DNA of 64,000 bases from Ferrimonas futtsuensis DSM 18154 (GTDB lineage Bacteria; Pseudomonadota; Gammaproteobacteria; Enterobacterales; Shewanellaceae). Of the stretch, positions 58,045-64,000 are shown one piece after another. The stretch's first letter is position 1. Each line of letters opens with the position of its first letter. The notes beneath the pieces are model-generated. The model was given only the letters and a program-made list of their open reading frames with translations. It made no database searches and was not told the origin of the DNA. The DNA lies in NCBI RefSeq assembly GCF_000422645.1, contig NZ_AUGL01000002.1:248001-312000 (forward strand). Reading direction: 5' to 3'. The translations under genes were made by a program, and so were the position numbers.

Positions 58045-59598
58045 ATGGAACAGCAGACGACCTCCGCCCTCCAGAGCGGGATCATCACCCTGGGCGAGAG
58101 CGCTCTGACCATAGAGCAGGTGAACGCCATTGCCGATGGCGCCAAGGTGCGCCTGAGTGATAGTGAACAGGTGCTAGGACGGCTGCAGCGCAGCGCCGAC
58201 CTGTTGGATACCCTGCTCAGGCAGGACGGTGAGATCTACGGTGTGACCACCGGCTACGGCGATTCCTGCACCGTGTCCATCCCGGATCACCTGGTGGAGG
58301 AGTTGCCCCTGCACCTGACCCGCTTCCACGGGTGTGGCCTGGGGCGCCATCTGGATCTGCGTCAAGGCAGGGCGGTACTGGCGGCGCGTTTGGCGTCTCT
58401 GGTGATCGGCCGCTCCGGCGTCAGTGTGGCTCTGCTGCAACGCATGGTTGACCTGCTCAACCATGACATCATCCCCCGCATCCCAGAGGAGGGCTCGGTG
58501 GGCGCCAGCGGCGATCTGACTCCGCTCTCCTACATCGGCGCCGTGCTGGTGGGGGAGCGAGAGGTCTATTATCACGGCGAGGTGCGTGATACCCAGGATG
58601 TCTATGCCGAGTTGGGCTGGCAGCCGCTGGTGCTTCGCCCCAAAGAGGGCCTGGCGCTGATGAACGGCACCGCAGTGATGACCGCCCTGGCCTGTGATGC
58701 CTTCGCCCGGGCCGAATACCTGAGCCGCCTGTGCGCCAGGATGACCGCCCTCTGCTCCATTGCCCTCAAGGGCAACCCCTACCATTTCGATCCGCTGCTG
58801 TTTCAGGCCAAGCCTCACCCCGGCCAGGCAGAGGTGGCTCACTGGATCTATCAGGATCTCGGTGGCAACGATGGCAACCCCAATCCCCCAAGACTGCAGG
58901 ACAGATACTCTCTGCGCTGTGCCCCTCATGTGGTGGGGGTGCTGGCGGACGTCCTGCCGTTTTTGCGGCAGACCATCGAAACCGAGCTCAACAGTGCCAA
59001 CGACAACCCCATCATCGATGGCGAAGCGGGCCGAATTCTCCATGGTGGCCATTTCTACGGCGGCCACATCGCCTTTGCCATGGACAGCCTGAAGAATGCG
59101 GTGGCCAACCTGGCGGATCTGATGGACCGGCAGCTGGCTCATCTGGTGGACACCAAATTCAATAACGGATTGCCCCGCAACCTGTCCGCCTCGACGGGCG
59201 AGCGCGCCGCCATCAACCACGGTTTCAAGGCGGTGCAGATCGGGGCGTCCGCCTGGACCGCGGAAGCGCTGAAGCAGACGATGCCTGCGTCGGTGTTCAG
59301 CCGCTCCACCGAGTGCCACAACCAGGACAAGGTCAGTATGGGCACCATCTCCGCTCGGGATGCCCTGAGAGTGCTGACGCTCACCGAACAGGTTGCTTCG
59401 GCCCTGCTTCTGGCCAGCTACCAGGCGGTGTGCCTGCGTCGCCGCCTAGAGGGTGAGCAGCCGCTGACCTCAGGAATCACCGCCCTGATGTCGCAGTTGG
59501 CTCAGGAGTTTGACCTGGTGATTGAGGATCGCCCCCTGGAGCACAGCCTGCGTCAGACGGCCACTCAGATTCAGCAGCAGTACTGGCAGGTGCCCTGA
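58045..59598 (+). CDS. HAL/PAL-family aromatic amino acid ammonia lyase
   Basis: 517 aa from the ATG at 58045. The MIO cofactor triad Ala-Ser-Gly is in GSVGASGDLTPLSYIG; the active-site Tyr lies in YGVTTGYGDS, the Arg in QDRYSLRCAPH. At the position where histidine lyases have Glu (NQED), this protein has HNQDKVSMG, as in Phe/Tyr lyases. FHGC stands at the substrate-selectivity site. Together with the cluster, this suggests production of a cinnamate- or coumarate-type starter rather than urocanate; no other hut genes are nearby. Confidence 0.9.
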   Translation: MEQQTTSALQSGIITLGESALTIEQVNAIADGAKVRLSDSEQVLGRLQRSADLLDTLLRQDGEIYGVTTGYGDSCTVSIPDHLVEELPLHLTRFHGCGLGRHLDLRQGRAVLAARLASLVIGRSGVSVALLQRMVDLLNHDIIPRIPEEGSVGASGDLTPLSYIGAVLVGEREVYYHGEVRDTQDVYAELGWQPLVLRPKEGLALMNGTAVMTALACDAFARAEYLSRLCARMTALCSIALKGNPYHFDPLLFQAKPHPGQAEVAHWIYQDLGGNDGNPNPPRLQDRYSLRCAPHVVGVLADVLPFLRQTIETELNSANDNPIIDGEAGRILHGGHFYGGHIAFAMDSLKNAVANLADLMDRQLAHLVDTKFNNGLPRNLSASTGERAAINHGFKAVQIGASAWTAEALKQTMPASVFSRSTECHNQDKVSMGTISARDALRVLTLTEQVASALLLASYQAVCLRRRLEGEQPLTSGITALMSQLAQEFDLVIEDRPLEHSLRQTATQIQQQYWQVP

Positions 59599-60020
59599 TG
59601 AGTGCGCTGCCTTCTGCGATGGTCCGGGTGGAGGTGCCGTTTCACGACTGCGATCCCATGGGAATCACATGGCACGGCAATTATTTGCGCTATTTCGAGT
59701 TGGCTCGATGTGCGCTGCTGGATTCATTCCAATATAACTATCGGCAGATGGAGGCGTCCGGTTACCGCTGGCCCATCATCGACCTCAAGGTGCGCTATCC
59801 CCAGCCGTCGACCTTTGAGCAGAAGCTGGAGGTCCATGCGGAGCTGGTGGAGTGGGAGCAGCGGCTGAAGATTCGCTACAAGGTGCTGGACGCGGAAACC
59901 GGCCGCCGCCTGGTCAAGGGAGAGACGGTGCAGGTGGCGGTACACAACGACACCGGTGAGATGTGCCTGGTCTCGCCGCCGGTATTACGAGAGAGGTTGT
60001 CCCCATGGCTCGATGGTTGA
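59598..60020 (+). CDS. 4HBT-family (YbgC-like) acyl thioesterase of the aryl polyene cluster
   Basis: 140-aa hot-dog thioesterase; its start shares bases with the lyase stop (TGATG). VEVPFHDCDPMGITWHGNYL holds the catalytic Asp of the family. It may release or edit the acyl chain from carrier protein. It overlaps the LolA-like gene by 16 bases. Confidence 0.9.
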   Translation: MSALPSAMVRVEVPFHDCDPMGITWHGNYLRYFELARCALLDSFQYNYRQMEASGYRWPIIDLKVRYPQPSTFEQKLEVHAELVEWEQRLKIRYKVLDAETGRRLVKGETVQVAVHNDTGEMCLVSPPVLRERLSPWLDG

Positions 60021-60571
60021 TCCCCTTGCTGTTGGCGCTGGCCGGCGGAGCGCAGGCGCTGGAACTGAGTGCCCTGCAGTCGCTGCTGGACAATAACCAG
60101 CCTGTGCGAGGCCAATTTACCCAGTCCAAGACCCTGGCGTTTCTGTCCAGGCCCATGGTCAGCGAAGGGGAGTATCTGATGGCCCCCGGGATGGGACTCA
60201 TCTGGGATCAGGTCACCCCCTGGCCCCAGGAGATGATCCTCAGCCAGGGTAAGTTAACCATGGACGGAGAGTCTGTGGAGATGCAGGCGGGGCCCTTTGC
60301 ACCTGTGATTGCCGCGTTGATGCAGGGACAGTTGGATACCCTCAGGGAGCACTTCACCCTGACAGGGGAGGGCAGTTTAGAGAGCTGGCGCCTTCAGCTG
60401 GTGCCCAAGGCGGAGCCCATGACGAGGCTGTTCAGCACCATAGAGATCCGCGGTGAACAGCGGCAGATCCTCGGGCTCACTCTGACCGACACCGCCGCAC
60501 AGCCCACAGAAATAGGTTTCAGCGACATTCGTTTCGGTGAACTGAAGGAGGATGAACGTGCTCGCTTCTGA
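60005..60571 (+). CDS. LolA-like exported protein of the aryl polyene cluster
   Basis: 188 aa with signal peptide MARWLIPLLLALAGGAQA (ATG at 60005). The fold matches LolA: SLLDNNQPVRGQFTQSKTLA, PGMGLIWDQVTPWPQEMILS. It is clearly distinct from the housekeeping LolA at 25266, so it probably carries a lipid-like pigment intermediate in the periplasm, in partnership with the MMPL exporter encoded next. Members are regular parts of this pigment cluster. Confidence 0.88.
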   Translation: MARWLIPLLLALAGGAQALELSALQSLLDNNQPVRGQFTQSKTLAFLSRPMVSEGEYLMAPGMGLIWDQVTPWPQEMILSQGKLTMDGESVEMQAGPFAPVIAALMQGQLDTLREHFTLTGEGSLESWRLQLVPKAEPMTRLFSTIEIRGEQRQILGLTLTDTAAQPTEIGFSDIRFGELKEDERARF

Positions 60572-62870
60572 GCGCCGCCACGTCTCTGCCGGCCAGGGCT
60601 GGGTGCTCTGGCTGGGTTTGTTGCTGCTGCTTTTCTCGGCGGCGGCTGTTCGACTGGAGTTCCGGCTTCCCCGCCTGGATACGGAGATCACCGCACTCTT
60701 GCCGAGCGCCGACGACTCCAGCCCCGCGACCGTGGTGCTGGAGCGGTTGGCCGAGTCCGGAGCCAATACCCTGTTCCTGATGATGGAAGGCCCACAAACC
60801 GGTCAGACACGCCAGGCCCTGGCGTCACTGGTGCCAGAGCTGGAGCGAGCCGGGCTCACCCTGGTGGCCCCCGGCAGTGAGCAGCATCTTGCCCTGGGAA
60901 CGGCGCTGTTTCCCTACCGCTTTGGCTTGCTCACCGATGAGGCTCGGGCCAGGCTGAAGCAGGACAATCCCCAGTTGTGGATCAGGCCGCTGCTGCGTGC
61001 TCTGGCGACCCCGGGGACGACGCCGGCCGCAGGGCTTATCAGTCAGGACCCCCTGCTGTTGTTTCCTGAGTTTCTCTCCTCTCTGGCCGGCGACCAGGGC
61101 AACTGGCACCCCGGCAACCTGGCGCTGGAGCGCCGGCTGGGCCAACAGCAGGTACTGCTGAGCCAGTGGCGTGTCGGCACCAGTGCCTTCGATATGGGGC
61201 TGCAGCAGCGGGTGTTCGACCAGTTGTCCCGGTTCGAGGAGGCGCATCCTCAGATCAGCCTCAGCCGAGCTGGGGTGCTGTTCCATGCCGCCGAGGCGGC
61301 CCGATCCGCTCGCCAGGAGATGACTCTGCTGGGCAGCGCGTCATTGCTGATGGTGATTCTGCTCTCCTGGCTGGCGTTTCGGCGACTGATGCCCCTGGGC
61401 TGGCTATTGCTGGTGGTGGGGTCAAGCATGACGGTGGGAGTGGCCGCCTGCCTGTTGCTGCTGGGTGAGCTGCATGCCATCACCCTGGTGTTCGGTACCA
61501 CCCTGGTCGGAGTGGCGGTGGATTATACCCTGCACCTGAGTTGTCATGGCGCAGGCAACAGTCGACGGGCCGCGGCCCTGTTGCGTCGGCCTATGGCCCT
61601 GGCGCTGATCAGCTCCTGTCTGGCCTACCTGGTGATGTTGCTGCTGCCCTTTCCTGGCCTCAAGCAGATGGCGGTGTTTTCCGTTGCCGGACTGTGCTGG
61701 GCCTTTGTCACGGTTCAGTGGATGCCCGCCATGGGTTTTCATTCGCCAGGCGTGGCGCCAGGTTTGGCCCCGGCAGCGCGCACCCTGGCACTGACCGCAC
61801 GTCGTCTGACCGGCTCAACCCTGTTTTGGGCGCCGTTTTTGGCGCTGGTCTTGGCGGGGCTCAGTCGTTTGGGGGTGGATGACGATATTCGTCACCTGCA
61901 GCACAGTGCCCCTGAGTTGCTGACACAACAGGAGCGGTTGCAATCTCTGTTGCCTCAGCCTGATCAGAGTCGCATGTTGTTGGTGGAAGCGGCTACGGCG
62001 GAAGAGGTTTTGCAGGCTGAAGAGGCGTTGCGTGTCGGGCTGGACGGCTTAGTGGCGTCCGGTGCCCTCAAGGGCTATCGCCGGGCGTCTGACTCCCTGC
62101 CTTCTCTGGCGCAGCAGCGGAGTGACCGTCAGCTTCTGGCCCGCCGTTATCAGAGCCCCGAACTGGAGTCCATGATGCTGGAGATGGGGTTTGCCCCGGG
62201 TTTGTTGTCCAGTCTGTCTCAGACGATTCAGCAGGCCCCTTTACTCACTCCGGAACTTTGGCTGTCACAGGCCGCGTTGGCGCCCTTGCAGATGCAGTGG
62301 CTGGGTCAAGGGGAGCATGGGTGGAGGACGGTGATCCTGCTCGAGGGAGTGGCCGACATCGACTCTCTGCGCGCCATCGCGGCTGGCAGTGGAGTAAGGT
62401 ATCTGGACAGGGTGGAGGACCTCAGTCAGTTTATGGCGCATTATCGGCAGGCCTTGTCGGTGGTCATGGGGCTCATCCTGCTGGCGGCGTTGTTGCTGGT
62501 GAGTCGCAGCTATGGTCTGAAATCCGCCATTCGAATACTGGCGCCCCCGACACTCTCTGCCCTGATGGTGCTGGCTCTGTGGGGCCTGCTGGGCACTCCC
62601 CTTAACCTTTTCCATATGCTGGGGCTGTTGCTGATGTTTGGTATCGCCCTGGATCAATCCCTGTTTCTGGCAACCTCCGGTCCCACTGAGTTGGGCCGGT
62701 GTGCCCTGGCCATCGGTCTGAGTGTGGTGTCCACAGTCGTCGCCTTCGGCATGCTGGGCCTGTCTCAGACGCCCGCCCTGGCGGCCTTTGGCCAAAGCCT
62801 CAGCCTCGGATTAATGACGGCACTGGTGCTGTCCACCATGGCCCTGACAAATGATGAGAAGGACAGATAA
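60552..62870 (+). CDS. MMPL/RND-family lipid exporter of the aryl polyene cluster
   Basis: 772 aa. The start is uncertain: GGAGG (60547-60551) directly abuts the ATG at 60552, while the GTG at 60558 has a better 6-base spacing. Two repeats, each a large periplasmic loop plus five or six helices (about 250-420 and 620-770), as in MMPL transporters. Its gene overlaps that of the LolA-like protein by 20 bases. The likely cargo is the aryl polyene lipid moving to the outer membrane. Confidence 0.92.
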   Translation: MNVLASERRHVSAGQGWVLWLGLLLLLFSAAAVRLEFRLPRLDTEITALLPSADDSSPATVVLERLAESGANTLFLMMEGPQTGQTRQALASLVPELERAGLTLVAPGSEQHLALGTALFPYRFGLLTDEARARLKQDNPQLWIRPLLRALATPGTTPAAGLISQDPLLLFPEFLSSLAGDQGNWHPGNLALERRLGQQQVLLSQWRVGTSAFDMGLQQRVFDQLSRFEEAHPQISLSRAGVLFHAAEAARSARQEMTLLGSASLLMVILLSWLAFRRLMPLGWLLLVVGSSMTVGVAACLLLLGELHAITLVFGTTLVGVAVDYTLHLSCHGAGNSRRAAALLRRPMALALISSCLAYLVMLLLPFPGLKQMAVFSVAGLCWAFVTVQWMPAMGFHSPGVAPGLAPAARTLALTARRLTGSTLFWAPFLALVLAGLSRLGVDDDIRHLQHSAPELLTQQERLQSLLPQPDQSRMLLVEAATAEEVLQAEEALRVGLDGLVASGALKGYRRASDSLPSLAQQRSDRQLLARRYQSPELESMMLEMGFAPGLLSSLSQTIQQAPLLTPELWLSQAALAPLQMQWLGQGEHGWRTVILLEGVADIDSLRAIAAGSGVRYLDRVEDLSQFMAHYRQALSVVMGLILLAALLLVSRSYGLKSAIRILAPPTLSALMVLALWGLLGTPLNLFHMLGLLLMFGIALDQSLFLATSGPTELGRCALAIGLSVVSTVVAFGMLGLSQTPALAAFGQSLSLGLMTALVLSTMALTNDEKDR

Positions 62871-62872
62871 AG

Positions 62873-64000
62873 ATGCACACGGAGAAGCGCACTGTGGTGG
62901 TGATTGGTGCCGGCCCCTCTGGCGCACTGGTCAGCGCCTTGATGAAGAAGCAAGGGCGGGATGTGGTCGTATTGGAGCGGGATCGGTTTCCCCGATTCTC
63001 CATTGGAGAAAGCCTGCTGCCTCAATGCATGGCCTTCATGGAGCAGGCTGGCTTGCTGAATGCCGTAGAGCAGGGGGGCTACCAGCATAAGAACGGCGCC
63101 GCATTTGCCTGGGGTCAGCGGTACACCGAGTTCGATTTTCGCGAGAAGTTTTCTCCGGGACCGGGGACCACCTATCAGGTGCCCAGAGCCGATTTTGATA
63201 AACGCCTTGCCGACGCCGCCGAAGCCCAGGGAGTGGAGATTCGTTATGGCCATACCCTGGTGGGTGTGACTCTGCAGCAGAAGGGGGCCCAGCTCTGTGT
63301 GGAGGCCGATGGACAGAGCTATCGCATTGAGTGCGATTTTGTTCTAGATGCCAGCGGCTTTGGCCGGGTGCTGCCAAAGCTTCTCAAGCTCGAGCGACCC
63401 TCAGACTTTCCGTCGCGGCGGGCCATCTTCACCCACATCCAGGATAACGCCGAAGGCCGGTTCGATCGCAACAAGATCCTGATTACCGTCCACCCTGAGC
63501 ATCAGGACCTGTGGTTCTGGCTGATCCCCTTCTCAGATGGCCGTGCTTCTCTCGGCGTGGTGGGAGAGGAGCACTTCTTCAAGGAGGGGGTGCCCTGGGA
63601 GGAGCAGCTCAAGGCCTGGGTGGCCGCGACGCCCAGCCTGGCGTCTGTATTGACCGACAGCCAATTCGATCGTCCTGTCCAGAGCCTCAAGGGCTACTCT
63701 GCCGATGTTACCACTCTGGCAGACCCGCGTTTTGCCCTGCTGGGCAATGCGGGTGAGTTCCTGGATCCCGTGTTCTCGTCCGGAGTGACCATCGCCATGA
63801 AGTCGGCGGTGCTGGCCGCACAAGTGCTGGGGGAGCAGCTGGAGGGCAACACCGTGGATTGGCAGCAGCAGTATGCCAGGCCGCTCCAGCAGGGGGTCAA
63901 CACCTTCAAGACCTATGTCAAAGCCTGGTACCGAGGCGATTTTCAGACGCTGATGTTCCATCCCAATCCAAACAGTGACATACGTGATATGGTCAGTGCC
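62873..64000 (+). CDS. FAD-dependent halogenase-like oxidoreductase (3' end beyond the window)
   Basis: Translated directly from the ATG at 62873, two bases after the MMPL stop; 376 residues without a stop before the window end. FAD site VIGAGPSGALVSALMKKQG; FSIGESLLPQC; HKNGAAFAWG with a Lys where FAD-dependent halogenases have theirs; LWFWLIP, near the halogenase WxWxIP motif but with Leu for the leading Gly; GNAGEFLDPVFSSGVTIAMK for the second FAD contact. Such proteins occur in aryl polyene and xanthomonadin clusters; halogenation, hydroxylation or reduction are all possible. Confidence 0.88.
   Translation, partial: MHTEKRTVVVIGAGPSGALVSALMKKQGRDVVVLERDRFPRFSIGESLLPQCMAFMEQAGLLNAVEQGGYQHKNGAAFAWGQRYTEFDFREKFSPGPGTTYQVPRADFDKRLADAAEAQGVEIRYGHTLVGVTLQQKGAQLCVEADGQSYRIECDFVLDASGFGRVLPKLLKLERPSDFPSRRAIFTHIQDNAEGRFDRNKILITVHPEHQDLWFWLIPFSDGRASLGVVGEEHFFKEGVPWEEQLKAWVAATPSLASVLTDSQFDRPVQSLKGYSADVTTLADPRFALLGNAGEFLDPVFSSGVTIAMKSAVLAAQVLGEQLEGNTVDWQQQYARPLQQGVNTFKTYVKAWYRGDFQTLMFHPNPNSDIRDMVSA

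Noticed and set aside
58045-59598. Histidine utilisation (hutH) call
   Set aside because: No hutU, hutI or hutG nearby, pigment-cluster context, and HNQD replaces the histidine-lyase NQED motif.

Overview
The window is ordinary chromosomal DNA of a high-GC marine-type gammaproteobacterium. Gene order and protein sequences point to the Shewanella/Ferrimonas group of Alteromonadales. The high GC content, the trxB-cydDC-aat-bpt-infA-clpA-clpS-cspD-icd run and the ald/lrp-ftsK-lolA-rarA-crcB-serS run suggest Ferrimonas or a close relative; this taxonomic call is inference. I see no rRNA, tRNA, CRISPR array, insertion sequence or phage gene.

Bases 1-29100 are a conserved housekeeping block. On the left are roxA (cut by the window edge), an RND efflux pair, purB, hflD, mnmA and rluE on the minus strand, then icd. 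Next come cspD, clpS, clpA, infA, bpt and aat, which together hold the main known parts of the bacterial N-degron pathway. They are followed by a glycine-zipper protein, cydC, cydD, trxB and ald. The divergent ald/lrp intergenic region carries a near-perfect Lrp box. The plus-strand run lrp, ftsK, lolA, rarA, crcB, serS closes the block. Many genes overlap by 4-8 bases and most transcription units end in clear intrinsic terminators.

Bases 29100-35030 concern metals: a TonB-dependent receptor behind a Fur-like box and promoter, then a plus-strand operon (small membrane-type ORF, histidine-rich DUF2796 protein, ABC ATPase, FtsX-like permease, DUF3299 protein) that resembles the ZrgABCDE zinc uptake system of Vibrio.

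Bases 35200-42740 look like an osmoadaptation locus: a MarR regulator of the CosR/EctR type, an outer-membrane porin, a BCCT betaine/choline-type transporter, and an operon for N-epsilon-acetyl-beta-lysine (ablA, a sodium:solute symporter, ablB). The promoter regions of the porin and the BCCT gene share a 14-base dyad, ATTTGARATCAAAT, and the ablA promoter has a shorter version. This suggests a small local regulon and is the observation I find most novel.

Bases 43000-51500 are mixed: a secreted protein of unknown function, a YgeA-type racemase with a small in-frame tandem repeat, a YhhY-type acetyltransferase, an M1 metallopeptidase with a small exported partner, a PunR/PunC-like regulator and transporter pair, and an alpha/beta hydrolase lipoprotein.

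Bases 51500-64000 are the first part of an aryl polyene (APE-type) pigment cluster. A divergent phosphopantetheinyl transferase is followed by a tightly overlapping plus-strand operon: ketoacyl-synthase-like protein, acyltransferase, two acyl carrier proteins, membrane protein, acyl-activating enzyme, FabZ-like dehydratase, glycosyltransferase/acyltransferase fusion, aromatic amino acid ammonia lyase, thioesterase, LolA-like protein, MMPL exporter and a FAD-dependent halogenase-like oxidoreductase. The condensing synthases and reductases expected for such a cluster are not seen and probably lie beyond base 64000.
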